A stretch of DNA of 64,000 bases, from contig NZ_SNUE01000002.1 in NCBI RefSeq assembly GCF_012027425.1, positions 248,001 through 312,000 of the forward strand, in the 5' to 3' direction. Under the pieces are notes generated by a model. The model had not been told where the DNA came from. It made no database searches and saw only the letters and a list, made by a program, of their open reading frames with translations. Below, in pieces: positions 1 through 8,536 of this stretch; the stretch's first letter is position 1, and the number at the start of each line of letters is the position of its first letter. Made by a program: the position numbers and the translations under genes. Source of the stretch: Thermococcus sp. MV5. Lineage in GTDB: Archaea; Methanobacteriota_B; Thermococci; Thermococcales; Thermococcaceae.

Positions 1-2
1 AC

Positions 3-293
3 ACTGCAAGAGGTCCAGTTGTTGATACGAAAGCACTAATAAAAGCTCTCCAAGAGAGGTGGATTGCTGGAGCAGGGTTAGACGTTTTTGAAGAAGAACC
101 TTACTACAATGAAGAGCTCTTTAAACTGAAAAACGTTGTTCTAGCCCCTCATTTAGGAAGCGCAACACATGAAGCAAGAGAGGGTATGGCAGAATTGGTG
201 GCAAAAAACTTGATAGCCTTTGCAAAAGGAGAAATTCCTCCAAACCTAGTGAACAAAGATGTAATAAACATTAAAAAGCCAGGATTTGAATGA
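3..293 (+). CDS. gyaR: Glyoxylate/hydroxyacid reductase, C-terminal part (truncated by window edge)
   Basis: This is the 3' end of a D-2-hydroxyacid dehydrogenase gene; only the last 96 codons lie in the window. The frame opens with T-A-R-G, matching the N-A-R-G turn that follows the NAD-binding fold, then shows G-L-D-V-F-E-x-E-P and the motif A-P-H-L-G-S-A-T, whose His is the catalytic acid/base residue of the family. The tail ending in K-K-P-G-F-E closely resembles, from memory, the glyoxylate reductase of Thermococcus litoralis. The product would reduce glyoxylate or hydroxypyruvate with NAD(P)H in the cytoplasm. Its stop codon overlaps the 3' end of the convergent DUF72 gene by 23 bp. Family assignment is secure; the exact substrate is inferred. 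Confidence 0.85.
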   Translation, partial: TARGPVVDTKALIKALQERWIAGAGLDVFEEEPYYNEELFKLKNVVLAPHLGSATHEAREGMAELVAKNLIAFAKGEIPPNLVNKDVINIKKPGFE

Positions 294-990
294 ATCTCCT
301 CGCATCTTCACACATATAAGCGTTATTGAAATAGAGATAGCTTTCTTTTTTATTCCACTCTTTAATCCTGCTTGCAATTTCCTTTAGTTCCCCCTCCCTA
401 TATTTGTGCTTATAAATTATCCTTCCCCTTTCATAAGCCCCATGAAGTCGGTAGTAGTTAATGTCACCTCGATGAACAGGTTTTCTAACAAGAGGATCCG
501 AAACATCAATAAGCTCAAACTCCTTCACGAACTCCTCTATCCCTTTCTCACTCCAACCTCTAAGTTCTATCGCAATCGTGAAGTCTCTTTTTTCAATTTT
601 AGAGAAGAATTTTTCTGCATTATTAAAGTTTTCCTCAGTTTCCCTAAAACTCTTGGGAAGCTGAATAAGAATAAATTTCGCTCCTAAAATCTCAGCTTCT
701 CTAAGAGTTAACTCCCAATACTTAAAAACCTCTGAGGTTGGCTTTAAAAGACCCACTTCTGGGCTTGGCTTTACGTTACTTCGTCTCCACGTAGGGCTAG
801 TGGGAGGATGAGTCACACCCTGAAAAGCCTTTATAGAGAATATAAAATCTTTTGGAGCTTCCTGTCTCCATTTCTGAAGAGTTTTATCCTGAATAAGCTT
901 GTAAAAAGTTTGTTGAATCTCTAGGGTGTTAAAATCTCGGAAATACTTCTCTCTTCTTTCACAAAAGCCACATGTCCCTACAACTATCAT
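271..990 (-). CDS. DUF72 (YecE-like) family protein
   Basis: The 239-residue product opens with V-G-T-C-G-F-C and carries the DUF72 hallmarks: the Phe-Tyr segment near residue 29, the W-x-x-x-x-P-x-D-F-x-F-S-x-K block around residues 41-54, and A-I-E-L-R near residue 140. DUF72 proteins adopt a TIM-barrel fold and are widespread, but their biochemical role is not established. The ATG start gives the conserved N-terminus directly. The gene lies only 23 bp downstream of the last gene of the second Mbh-type operon on the same strand, so it may be transcribed as its last cistron. At its 3' end it overlaps the convergent reductase gene by 23 bp. Confidence 0.85.
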   Translation of the reverse strand: MIVVGTCGFCERREKYFRDFNTLEIQQTFYKLIQDKTLQKWRQEAPKDFIFSIKAFQGVTHPPTSPTWRRSNVKPSPEVGLLKPTSEVFKYWELTLREAEILGAKFILIQLPKSFRETEENFNNAEKFFSKIEKRDFTIAIELRGWSEKGIEEFVKEFELIDVSDPLVRKPVHRGDINYYRLHGAYERGRIIYKHKYREGELKEIASRIKEWNKKESYLYFNNAYMCEDARRFIQILAF

Positions 991-1013
991 GATAAAAAAT
1001 AAAGTAAAAGAGG

Positions 1014-1472
1014 TTAAAGACCTTTTTCCTTAGCTTCTGGCGGTTCTTCTATAAGGTTGTCACTATACTTGTCATAGTCTGCTAGTAAGAAGTCTTCACT
1101 TATTGAAAGGGCCTTTACCGCCTTTTCTTCTCCCGGGAACTTCTTGCCTGGGCAAACATCCACACACAAAGCACAGAACATACATCTCGAAACATAATGC
1201 CTTATTTTCCTAAGCTCAGGTATCCATTCCATGGCGTCTGCTGGACAGACGGTAATACAGAACCTGCATCCAATGCATCTCTCTGGATCATAATGAATCT
1301 TTCCTCTAAAGTCTTCTGGAACTGGGACTGGAGGATGTATCTTTACTTCTCCCTTTTGAACCTTTTCAATAAGTGCAGTAACATTAACAGGAGCATGTTT
1401 CACTGGAAAACGATTGGTGAAGGGCTTTTGAAGTGCTTGTTTTATCATCAGGAACATTGCTTTGGTAGGCAT
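1014..1472 (-). CDS. Second Mbh-type complex, ferredoxin-like subunit N (NuoI-like)
   Basis: This 152-residue polyferredoxin-type subunit carries two [4Fe-4S] motifs, C66-C69-C72-C76 and C97-C100-C103-C107, each CxxCxxCxxxC followed by Pro. It corresponds to MbhN of Thermococcales membrane-bound hydrogenase and to NuoI of complex I, and should pass electrons from reduced ferredoxin to the small subunit J. It is the last of 14 collinear genes. The ATG follows GGAGGTGATGTGAA and lies just after the stop of subunit M. Compared with the paralogue at 9316-9885 it has the usual short form, without the two extra cluster motifs seen there. The electron donor of this particular complex is unknown. Confidence 0.93.
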   Translation of the reverse strand: MPTKAMFLMIKQALQKPFTNRFPVKHAPVNVTALIEKVQKGEVKIHPPVPVPEDFRGKIHYDPERCIGCRFCITVCPADAMEWIPELRKIRHYVSRCMFCALCVDVCPGKKFPGEEKAVKALSISEDFLLADYDKYSDNLIEEPPEAKEKGL

Positions 1473-1473
1473 T

Positions 1474-2442
1474 TCACATCACCTCCACCCATATTAAGAG
1501 TAGACCTAGCAAGGCTATTATGTTCACGTAAACCCAGAATAACCTTGAAGCTTGTTCAATTCTGAATCTTGCGAAAGATGTTCTAACTAAAGTCACTGCA
1601 GATATGTAGAATAACAGTACTTTGAATAAGAACCACAAGCCCTCAGCTATATAGAGAACGGGTCCTGAGAGGTTTAGACCAAATAAGTAACTGAGCGTAA
1701 ATGGTATGAAAAGAACCACTTCTATTGCTATCATTGCAAAGCCCCTTACTGCGTCTGAGAGATAGAATAAAGCGAGGTTTCTTCCACTGTACTCAGCGAG
1801 CATACCTTCAGCTATTTCTGTTTCTGCTTCAGCTATATCAAATGGAAGCTTCGCAAGCTCTGCAGGAGTCACCCAAAGGAATGCTATTAGAAGTAAGAAA
1901 ACTCCCAATCCTCCCAATGGACCTACAATAGTCCATACAGGCGTGGAAGCTATAGTGCTTAGTGAAAAGCTCTTGTATATTAGAGCAAACCCCGTTATTA
2001 CTATTGCAAATGGCATTTCGTAACTCATCATTAAGACCATTTCTCTCTGTGCACCAACTGAGGAAAATGGACTTCCTGAGGCAAATCCTCCAATTGCCAT
2101 TGCAAGAGCCTGTAGCGTTAAAAGGTAGAGGATTACTACCAAATCACCATAACCTTCCAAAGGTGCCTTAATAATGCCAAAGGGGATGTAGAGGAGAAGT
2201 GTCATTGAGGATGCGAGGGCTAAAACTGGCATTGCATTGAAGATCCATTTTACAGCATTTGCTGGAACTACAGTTTCTTTAAGAAGTAACTTTCCAACAT
2301 CCCAGAATGGCTGTCTTATTGGAGGTCCTATCCTTGATGTCATTCTCGCAGAGACTCTCCTATCAATACCTTTGTAAACTAGTCCAAGAAATACCCCAAT
2401 AAGCGGCATCCCTACTGCATAAAAGATAGTTTCAGGGGTCAC
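1474..2442 (-). CDS. Second Mbh-type complex, membrane anchor subunit M (NuoH-like)
   Basis: This 322-residue protein has about eight membrane segments and matches the NuoH/MbhM family. Recognisable blocks are R-x-G-P-P-x-x-Q-P-F near residues 37-46 and the conserved acidic loop A-E-A-E-T-E-I-A-E-G near residue 205, which in complex I relatives lies near the quinone/ion-coupling region. It anchors the hydrogenase arm to the membrane and is thought to couple electron transfer to ion movement. The start is a GTG that overlaps the TGA of subunit L as GTGA, which implies translational coupling. The family is certain; the coupling ion is inferred from Mbh. Confidence 0.93.
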   Translation of the reverse strand: MTPETIFYAVGMPLIGVFLGLVYKGIDRRVSARMTSRIGPPIRQPFWDVGKLLLKETVVPANAVKWIFNAMPVLALASSMTLLLYIPFGIIKAPLEGYGDLVVILYLLTLQALAMAIGGFASGSPFSSVGAQREMVLMMSYEMPFAIVITGFALIYKSFSLSTIASTPVWTIVGPLGGLGVFLLLIAFLWVTPAELAKLPFDIAEAETEIAEGMLAEYSGRNLALFYLSDAVRGFAMIAIEVVLFIPFTLSYLFGLNLSGPVLYIAEGLWFLFKVLLFYISAVTLVRTSFARFRIEQASRLFWVYVNIIALLGLLLIWVEVM

Positions 2443-3686
2443 CTTCTCACCCCCAGTTCTTTTTCTAACATCCTTGTTTTTTCGATGGCCCTCTTGTGAA
2501 TGTAAGAGTAATCCAGCATTTTGCCTGTTGAATCTTTTACAACCGCTACTCTATCATTACAGCACATACATGGATCAATGTATGCTACCACAACTGGGAT
2601 ATCTGCTACTTCAGCTCCTAAGAGACAATACCCCCAACTGTTGATATTGTTGTAACTTGGTGCTACAACTTTCCAAACTGATGGCCCATCTCTAGTTCCA
2701 TCATATCTGAAGTAATGTATAACTTCACCTCTTGGAGCTTCATAGGCACCTATTCCCTCTCCTTCTGTTTTCTTGATTTTGTTCAAAAGGGCGATATAGT
2801 TAGGAATGGCCAGTATCCTTCCTTCAGGAAGGTTGTCGATACAATATTCTATTATATCCAGACTCTGTTCTATCTCATAAATTCTAACCATAGTAACGTC
2901 ATAAGCGTCTCCTCTAGCTTCACCCACAATGTCCTGGGGTACCACTGCCTTTACGTCTATATCTGCATAAGCATCAAAAGGAATATCTTGTCTGATATCC
3001 ATCCTTAACCCGGCAGCCCTTGCTGTTGGGCCCACGAGATTTAATTTAAGAGCCATGTCCTTTGGAACCTGTGCCACCCCCCTAGTCCTCGCTTTATACA
3101 CTGGATCAGATAGGAAAACTTCTTTCATGTGTTCAGTGAATTCCCAGTAATATGTTATCATATCCCTCAGGGCCTTTATGTGACTCTCTTTCAGATCTCT
3201 CCTTACTCCGCCTATCATGTACATGGAGTAATTTATTCTGTTTCCGGTAATGAGCTCTAAGACATCTAGAACTTTTTCTCTTCCTTTCCACGTCCAGAAG
3301 AGTAGAGAGTCAAAACCTATTTCGTGGGCTATAACTCCAAGCCAGAGGATGTGGGAGTGTATTCTTTCAAGTTCCGCTATTATAGGTCTTATGTATTGAG
3401 CTCTATGAGGAGCCTCAATTCCAAGAGCTTTTTCACTGCCTATGACAAACGCATATGGGTGAGATATTGAGCATATCCCGCATATTCTCTCTGAGAGATA
3501 GAGAGTTTGTATTGCGTTCCTCTTCATACCCATGTACTCTATTCCTCTGTGGGCAAAACCTCTCTTTACATCAACTTTTACTATCTTTTCCCCCTCAACC
3601 TCTGCTTCAACCCTAATTGGCTCCTTTAAAGCAGGATGAATTGGGCCAATAGGAACATAATAAGTTGTTTTAGCCACTTTGCTCAC
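2439..3686 (-). CDS. Second Mbh-type complex, [NiFe]-hydrogenase-type large subunit L
   Basis: This 415-residue catalytic subunit keeps both nickel-binding motifs: R-I-C-G-I-C (C69, C72) and D-P-C-M-C-C-N-D-R (C373, C376). An additional cysteine (C375) sits between the last two. All four ligands of a [NiFe] site are therefore present, unlike sulfur-reducing Mbx/Mbs relatives, in which I recall the site being degenerate. It is clearly distinct from the classical MbhL at 10868-12160: the N-terminus, the segment after the first motif (S-I-S-H-P-Y-A-F instead of S-F-S-H-N-H-T-Y) and the C-terminus all differ. The listed GTG overlaps the end of subunit K. A second GTG three codons later is better spaced from GAGGTG and could be the real start. 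Proton reduction is the likely activity, but the physiological partner is unknown. Confidence 0.92.
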   Translation of the reverse strand: MSKVAKTTYYVPIGPIHPALKEPIRVEAEVEGEKIVKVDVKRGFAHRGIEYMGMKRNAIQTLYLSERICGICSISHPYAFVIGSEKALGIEAPHRAQYIRPIIAELERIHSHILWLGVIAHEIGFDSLLFWTWKGREKVLDVLELITGNRINYSMYMIGGVRRDLKESHIKALRDMITYYWEFTEHMKEVFLSDPVYKARTRGVAQVPKDMALKLNLVGPTARAAGLRMDIRQDIPFDAYADIDVKAVVPQDIVGEARGDAYDVTMVRIYEIEQSLDIIEYCIDNLPEGRILAIPNYIALLNKIKKTEGEGIGAYEAPRGEVIHYFRYDGTRDGPSVWKVVAPSYNNINSWGYCLLGAEVADIPVVVAYIDPCMCCNDRVAVVKDSTGKMLDYSYIHKRAIEKTRMLEKELGVRR

Positions 3687-4230
3687 CTCGCTCTTCTCTT
3701 ATCTCTTTAACGCTTTTGTGAGTGTGTTTAATCATGTCATCAACACCATATTCGTCTCTTCTCCAGGGGTACTTTCCTTCGGGCCAATCGTCCGGCAAGA
3801 AAAGATGTCTCTTGTTCTTAAGGCCATCAAATTCAACCCCTAGCATTTCCCTGATTTCCCTCTCGTTAGTTTCAGCTCCTATCATAAGATCCGTTATTGT
3901 AGGTAGAATGAGCTCGTTCTTTGGAAGGTCAAATTTTATAATTATGCTCACCTCACCCCAAGGATGCTCGTGGAAAAGCCCAAATGAATAAATCATCCGT
4001 ATAGATTCTCCAATGTCTTCACCAGTTATGAAGTGTAAGTGGGGGTATTCTATCTTGAATATTGCTTCAATTGCCCTCCTGAAGGCACTCCTGTCTATCT
4101 CCATCCAAACCTCTTTATACGTTCTGGGCTTCTTGACTCCTGTCTTATATTCTTTGATCTCATAGTCTAGTATAGCATCTCCAAGCTCTTCTTTTAATCT
4201 ATCAAAGATCTCCTCAGCAGTTAATGTCAT
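3670..4230 (-). CDS. Second Mbh-type complex, subunit K (NuoC-like)
   Basis: The 186-residue product is the NuoC/30-kDa-type subunit of the hydrogenase arm. The family signature E-R-E-I-R-E-M-L-G-V-E-F-x-G (about residues 123-136) is followed by R-H-L-F-L-P-D-D-W-P-E-G-x-Y-P-W-R, the conserved C-terminal block of these proteins. It has no cofactor of its own and holds subunits L and J together. The ATG start overlaps the stop of subunit J by four bases, and its 3' end overlaps the L gene. Assignment rests on the motif and operon position. Confidence 0.92.
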   Translation of the reverse strand: MTLTAEEIFDRLKEELGDAILDYEIKEYKTGVKKPRTYKEVWMEIDRSAFRRAIEAIFKIEYPHLHFITGEDIGESIRMIYSFGLFHEHPWGEVSIIIKFDLPKNELILPTITDLMIGAETNEREIREMLGVEFDGLKNKRHLFLPDDWPEGKYPWRRDEYGVDDMIKHTHKSVKEIREERGEQSG

Positions 4231-4673
4231 TCTTCCTTCCCCTCCAATTGTTTTTCAAGCTTCTCAAGTTTAAGCCAAGCTTTCACCACTGCATCTATTA
4301 TGGCCTCTGGCCTCGGAGGGCAGCCTGGAACATAGACATCTACTGGAATTATTTCGTCTATTGGACCAACTATATTGTATGAGTCATAGAAAACTCCTCC
4401 ACTGGTTCCACAGTTCCCTATCACTATCACTGCTTTTGGGTCTGGCATTTGCTCATAGACACGTCTTAGCTTGTCAGCAAAGTCCCTAGGAATTGCTCCC
4501 GTTACCAAAAGCACGTCAGCGTGCCTTGGACTCCCAACGAGTTTTATTCCAAATCTTTCTACGTCATATCTGGGGGTTAATGCTGCAATTATCTCAATAT
4601 CACATGCGTTACATGATCCTCCTGAGGCATGAAAAACCCAAAGAGAACGCTTAAAATTAGTTAGTTTCCCCAT
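4227..4673 (-). CDS. Second Mbh-type complex, hydrogenase small subunit J (NuoB-like)
   Basis: This 148-residue subunit binds the proximal [4Fe-4S] cluster. The ligands visible are S-C-N-A-C (C21, C24), G-N-C (C88) and G-C-P-P-R-P (C118), the NuoB/group 4 hydrogenase pattern. The start was set at the ATG preceded by GGAGGGGTG at good spacing. An upstream ATG would add five residues, M-E-G-C-N, and lies inside the end of subunit I. Electrons pass from subunit N through this cluster to the [NiFe] site in subunit L. Confidence 0.93.
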   Translation of the reverse strand: MGKLTNFKRSLWVFHASGGSCNACDIEIIAALTPRYDVERFGIKLVGSPRHADVLLVTGAIPRDFADKLRRVYEQMPDPKAVIVIGNCGTSGGVFYDSYNIVGPIDEIIPVDVYVPGCPPRPEAIIDAVVKAWLKLEKLEKQLEGKEE

Positions 4674-4674
4674 A

Positions 4675-5016
4675 TTACACCCCTCCAATTAAGATGAATG
4701 TTATTATAGCTCCAACTCCTAAGTACCACAAGATATAGTCCCTTATGTCTCCCGTATGCATGGTTTGAAGTACAGTGTAATACCCTTTTAGAGCCTCTAT
4801 GAATCCCCAATAAATATCACCTGCTTTTACCTGGACTTTTTCCTTTGTTGGTTCAATGTTACCACTTAAGTAAGGTTTCACCTGATCGCTTTCCTTCTTA
4901 TATGATGGGTTACCTCTGGAATAAATGAGGTAGGCAACTATTGTAAAGAGTACCAGGAATATCAGCCAGAGCAGAGGGTTCCAAAATCCAGATGGAGTTG
5001 TTAGTGTAAAGCTCAT
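4675..5016 (-). CDS. Second Mbh-type complex, linker subunit I
   Basis: This 113-residue protein has one membrane helix near residues 12-32, a polar middle and a second helix at the C-terminus. It matches MbhI by position and by the block L-S-G-N-I-E-P ... W-G-F-I-E-A-L-K-G-Y-Y, comparable with I-S-G-E-D-Q and W-G-L-V-R-G-I-N-R-M in the paralogue at 13153-13500. In Mbh this subunit connects the antiporter module to the hydrogenase module. Its presence, together with a single copy of subunit H, marks the cluster as Mbh-type, not Mbx/Mbs-type. The ATG overlaps the stop of subunit H by four bases. Confidence 0.85.
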   Translation of the reverse strand: MSFTLTTPSGFWNPLLWLIFLVLFTIVAYLIYSRGNPSYKKESDQVKPYLSGNIEPTKEKVQVKAGDIYWGFIEALKGYYTVLQTMHTGDIRDYILWYLGVGAIITFILIGGV

Positions 5017-6566
5017 GCTAAACCACCCCAGCTATGATATTGTGCAAAGTTAATTAACGCATCAACTGCTGGATACACAAGTTTATCCAATACTATGTTC
5101 GGGAATAGACCGAATAGTATACACAATACTGCCAAAATGAGCATTGCTATAACCATGGGCGTCGGAACCTCTCGCTTATCTTGGAATTTCTCTAATGGTG
5201 GTCCAAGGAAGGCTGATGCAAAAACCTTAACGAATGAAGCCAATGTCAAGACACTAGTTACCATAGCGAATACTGTAAGAAGGGGGTTTAACCTATAGGA
5301 AGTCTCATAAATTAGGAGCTTACTTGCAAATCCATTAAATGGTGGTAAACCAGATATTGCGGCAGCTCCGACTATGAAACTTATTGTTGTTATTGGCATT
5401 TTTCTTGCTAGACCTCCCATTTCATTGAGGTTCCTAGTTCCAGTAACATAAAATAGTGCTCCCGCCGTCATAAGAAGTAAGCTCTTGTAAATGATGTGGT
5501 TAATTATATGGAAAACTCCTCCTGCCATTGCGTCCCTTCCAAATTCTGCGAGCTTAGATGGGTCATGCAACACCGTCAATCCAACACCTACGCCCAAAAG
5601 CATGTAACCTGTCTGGGAGATAGCGTGATAGCTCATCAACCTCTTAACGTCTTTTTGCACAAGAGCCATTGTAACTCCAATGAACATTGTAAGCACTCCA
5701 AGGATGGACATTATCCAGCCTACCCGAGCAAGGTCTATTACTATGTTCGCAAAGAGTGTAAAACTGACCCTAAAGAGAGCGTAAAGGCTTGCATATGTTG
5801 CTACCAACAAGGGTGGGTTTATTCCAGCCGGTACTTCAGTATAAGCATCAGGCACCCAGTAATGCATTGGAACTGCACCGCACTTCATTGCAAATGACGT
5901 AAATAACAAGCCAAGGGCTATCATGTCTACCATGTTGAATGAGATATTTTTCGCTATGTATGCTAAGTTTAGGTTTCCATACTGACCATAGAGTATAGCT
6001 ACTGCAAATAGGACCATAAGAGAAGCCACAGCACTAACGATGAGATACTTTATTCCAGCCTCACTTGCTTCCCCACGGTAGTTTCTAAAGCCCACTAAGG
6101 CCGAACCTGCTATTCCCGCTATTTCTAAGAACACAAACAAGTTGAATAGATCTCCAGTAAGCACCATGCCCAAAATTCCGGTTTCTAAGAGCATCAGCAA
6201 TGCATAGTATTTTTCCAATCCTGTCTCTTTTTTAACATGTGTATATGAATATATAGCTCCAACAAAGCTCATTAAAGTGGCAGAAATTGCCATAAAGGCT
6301 CCCATTGCATCTACTTCAAACATTATTCTTATCGGAACTGCGTAACCAGAAGGCAGTACTATAGATGGTTTGTCTGCTCCAAAGACATATACCATTATCC
6401 CATTAGTGACTACTTCCTTTGCCAGCAAGAGGGAGAGAATCACAGTACTGCCAGTGATCACGACGGCCCACATCGAGACTCCTTTGTAATGTTTTTTGAA
6501 GAGTGGTGCTATAAACGCTCCAAAGAGTGGAACCGCTACCATCAAAGCAGGTAAGTGCTCAATCAT
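5013..6566 (-). CDS. Second Mbh-type complex, antiporter subunit H (MrpD/NuoN-like)
   Basis: This 517-residue, roughly 14-helix protein belongs to the proton-conducting MrpD/NuoL/M/N family. The signature around L-F-V-F-L-E-I (about residues 146-152) contains the key helix-5 glutamate. K-C-G-A-V-P-M-H-Y-W-V-P-D-A-Y carries the conserved helix-7 lysine followed by the H-x-W-x-x-D-A motif. V-Q-K-D-V-K-R-L-M-S-Y-H-A-I-S-Q-T-G is the family's second conserved block. It is the main ion-pumping subunit of the complex. It is a single copy, with no H' duplicate as in Mbx. It overlaps both neighbours by four bases. Confidence 0.94.
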   Translation of the reverse strand: MIEHLPALMVAVPLFGAFIAPLFKKHYKGVSMWAVVITGSTVILSLLLAKEVVTNGIMVYVFGADKPSIVLPSGYAVPIRIMFEVDAMGAFMAISATLMSFVGAIYSYTHVKKETGLEKYYALLMLLETGILGMVLTGDLFNLFVFLEIAGIAGSALVGFRNYRGEASEAGIKYLIVSAVASLMVLFAVAILYGQYGNLNLAYIAKNISFNMVDMIALGLLFTSFAMKCGAVPMHYWVPDAYTEVPAGINPPLLVATYASLYALFRVSFTLFANIVIDLARVGWIMSILGVLTMFIGVTMALVQKDVKRLMSYHAISQTGYMLLGVGVGLTVLHDPSKLAEFGRDAMAGGVFHIINHIIYKSLLLMTAGALFYVTGTRNLNEMGGLARKMPITTISFIVGAAAISGLPPFNGFASKLLIYETSYRLNPLLTVFAMVTSVLTLASFVKVFASAFLGPPLEKFQDKREVPTPMVIAMLILAVLCILFGLFPNIVLDKLVYPAVDALINFAQYHSWGGLA

Positions 6567-6928
6567 CCTCTCAACCTCCTTACTCGTGTAATATCTAAGG
6601 TTCCATAGTGCTTGTAGATGTTAACTGCAAAGGCAAGCATCAACGCAGTTACTGCAACACCTATGACAATGCTCGTAAGAGTCAGTGCTTGAGGAGTCGG
6701 AAGAACCATTCTTCCCACAGCTTCCCGTGGTGCTTGAGTGTAAATTGGCACATATCCACCTTTGATGTACCCTACAGCTACAATGAACATGTTCACAGCG
6801 CCTTCTAAGATTTCGATTCCAATAACTACTTTTATGAGATTCCGCTTGAAGCCAATAGTGTAAAATCCTAACGCAAGTAGGATTGCAACTACAATAAATG
6901 GAAAGTTCACAAAGATGTTACCATTCAT
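6563..6928 (-). CDS. Second Mbh-type complex, antiporter subunit G (MrpC/NuoK-like)
   Basis: The 121-residue product has three membrane helices and matches MrpC/MbhG, a NuoK homologue. It shows K-R-N-L-I-K-V-V-I-G-I-E-I-L-E-G-A-V-N (about residues 28-46), with the conserved glutamates of this family, and L-P-T-P-Q-A-L-T-L-T-S-I-V-I-G-V-A (about 76-92). The C-terminus ends in R-V-R-R-L-R-G, as does the paralogue in the other cluster. It overlaps the 3' end of subunit F by 11 bases, and its own stop overlaps the start of H. Confidence 0.93.
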   Translation of the reverse strand: MNGNIFVNFPFIVVAILLALGFYTIGFKRNLIKVVIGIEILEGAVNMFIVAVGYIKGGYVPIYTQAPREAVGRMVLPTPQALTLTSIVIGVAVTALMLAFAVNIYKHYGTLDITRVRRLRG

Positions 6929-7385
6929 CTCTCTCCCTCCTTAGAATCAAGAAGAAGATTAGTATGATGCTTGTAAGACCAGCCAAGACTTTTGTTCCAA
7001 CGAAGATGTTAAGGTATGAGAGGGTTCCTCCAGTATTCAAGTATCCGGGATTTATCCCTTTTGGTGTGGGGGCACCAAAGAGGAATCCACTGTTCGCTAT
7101 TACATTTTTCAGGAAGGTATAACCCATTAGTCCTAAAAGGCCGATGCCCAAAAATCCAAGTGCACCAATGCTCTCCAGTTGAGTCAAGGGAGTTTTTTCA
7201 AAGAGTTCTTGGACTTTGTCTTTGCTATTAGCCACGATCAACAACGCTAAACCACTTGCAAAAACTGCTCCTCCCTGAAAACCACCTCCTGGGGTTAAAT
7301 GTCCATGGAGGATTATATACGCTCCAAATACAAGTATCAACGGAGCTAGAAATCTAGTAGTTGTCCTTATGATCGTAGTGGTCAT
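6918..7385 (-). CDS. Second Mbh-type complex, antiporter subunit F (MrpB-like)
   Basis: This 155-residue protein has four membrane helices and corresponds to MrpB/MbhF. The signature [14 protein letters not shown] (residues 27-40) is diagnostic of the MnhB domain. It forms part of the antiporter module that exchanges Na+ and H+. The ATG overlaps the stop of subunit E by four bases, consistent with coupled translation. Confidence 0.93.
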   Translation of the reverse strand: MTTTIIRTTTRFLAPLILVFGAYIILHGHLTPGGGFQGGAVFASGLALLIVANSKDKVQELFEKTPLTQLESIGALGFLGIGLLGLMGYTFLKNVIANSGFLFGAPTPKGINPGYLNTGGTLSYLNIFVGTKVLAGLTSIILIFFLILRRERDEW

Positions 7386-7657
7386 TTCCCTCTCCCTCCA
7401 TACTGTCTCAGTGCCATTAAAACTCCAGCAACTGCAGTAAACAAGACTGTGGCTTCACCAAGAGTATCAAAACCCCTGTAGTCAAACACAACGCTTGTAA
7501 CGACATTATTGGCCGACGCTTCTTCTTGAGCGTGATCTACAAAGTATGCATCCATTTCCATATGGGGAGGTTCTCCAAAAGGCCTTATACTTATAACCGC
7601 TGCAAACAGGAATAGCGTAAATGCCAAGAATGCAAAAAGTCCCAGTGCTCTCCTCAT
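7382..7657 (-). CDS. Second Mbh-type complex, subunit E (MrpA C-terminal/MbhE-like)
   Basis: This 91-residue protein has a membrane helix at each end and matches MbhE, which corresponds to a C-terminal piece of MrpA. The block [22 protein letters not shown] (about residues 49-70) is the family signature and is nearly identical in the paralogue at 15896-16189. It is flanked by four-base overlaps on both sides. Confidence 0.92.
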   Translation of the reverse strand: MRRALGLFAFLAFTLFLFAAVISIRPFGEPPHMEMDAYFVDHAQEEASANNVVTSVVFDYRGFDTLGEATVLFTAVAGVLMALRQYGGRGK

Positions 7658-7917
7658 TCTACCACCTCCTCATCGGTGGTGTTTCGTATAGCAAGAAGGT
7701 ACATCGCAGTTGTGAGTCCTGCTCCAACACCAGCCTCTGCTATTGCTACATCCGGTGCTTGTAGAATATAGAACTCCACAGAAAGAGCCAAGCTAAAAAC
7801 TGCCATTGCAATTACTGCTGAGATTAAGTTCTTGAACCTAATAGCTGCTATTGAACTTCCAATTAAAGCTATGGCTATTAGAACTTGAATTGCCCAGAAA
7901 AATGTTTCAGGGTTCAT
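7654..7917 (-). CDS. Second Mbh-type complex, subunit D (MrpA-type DUF4040 piece)
   Basis: This 87-residue, three-helix membrane protein carries the block [23 protein letters not shown], diagnostic of MbhD, the DUF4040-type part of MrpA. With subunit E it reconstitutes the MrpA region present as one polypeptide in bacterial Mrp antiporters. The A-P-D-V-A-I-A-E-A motif contains the acidic residues thought to take part in ion translocation. Coupled by four-base overlaps to C and E. Confidence 0.92.
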   Translation of the reverse strand: MNPETFFWAIQVLIAIALIGSSIAAIRFKNLISAVIAMAVFSLALSVEFYILQAPDVAIAEAGVGAGLTTAMYLLAIRNTTDEEVVE

Positions 7918-8264
7918 AGTCTCCCCTCCAATTCGTCTATTACCGCACCATACGGTCGTATACCTGATTTTCTAGCCGCTCTACCCAATGCATGAGCTCC
8001 TACTGGATTTGTTAAGACCAAGAATATGACCACAAGCGCTGAATGAATTCCCATTGTAATCCATGCAGTATCATGGCTAAGTCTCCAGTTGTAAATTGAA
8101 TAAACGATCGCACTGAGTACTATGAAAATAGTACCGAACGTGGTACATTTTGTAGAAGCGTGAATCCTTGTATAAACATCAGGAAATCTAAGGATCCCCA
8201 CGCTTGCTAGCAGATTGAAACCCACTCCAATACCAAGTAAGAGTAATAATAACCACTCAATCAT
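7914..8264 (-). CDS. Second Mbh-type complex, subunit C (MrpG-like)
   Basis: This 116-residue protein has three membrane helices and matches MrpG/MbhC. The motif L-R-F-P-D-V-Y-T-R-I-H-A-S-T-K-C-T-T-F-G-T (residues 25-45) is diagnostic. The C-terminal N-P-V-G-A-H-A-L-G-R-A-A segment is also conserved. It is an accessory subunit of the Na+/H+ antiporter module. Start and stop overlap the neighbours by four bases each. Confidence 0.93.
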   Translation of the reverse strand: MIEWLLLLLLGIGVGFNLLASVGILRFPDVYTRIHASTKCTTFGTIFIVLSAIVYSIYNWRLSHDTAWITMGIHSALVVIFLVLTNPVGAHALGRAARKSGIRPYGAVIDELEGRL

Positions 8265-8536
8265 GCTAATCCCACCCTCTTCTTTACTAGATATCTGGCT
8301 ATGTAAAGGGTTGCAATATAACTAAGAACTGCGTAAACTAGAGCAACATCGATCATGATTGCTTGTTTTGTGATAATTCCGTAAAGAACCATGGCTCCAG
8401 CAGTTGTTGTTGTTAAAGCATCTAATGCCACTGCTCTATCAGGAATGGTTGGACCGATTAACATTCTTATCATGGTTAATGTAGCTGAAACAAATAATAG
8501 TACCATTGCACTCATAAATATACTCTCAGGGGTCAT
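8261..8536 (-). CDS. Second Mbh-type complex, subunit B (MrpF-like)
   Basis: This 91-residue, three-helix protein matches MrpF/MbhB, with the conserved G-P-T-I-P-D-R-A-V-A-L-D block. I chose the ATG that overlaps the stop of subunit A as ATGA and follows AAGGAGG. An upstream in-frame ATG would add 13 residues inside the A gene and has no better signal. It is part of the antiporter module. Confidence 0.92.
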   Translation of the reverse strand: MTPESIFMSAMVLLFVSATLTMIRMLIGPTIPDRAVALDALTTTTAGAMVLYGIITKQAIMIDVALVYAVLSYIATLYIARYLVKKRVGLA

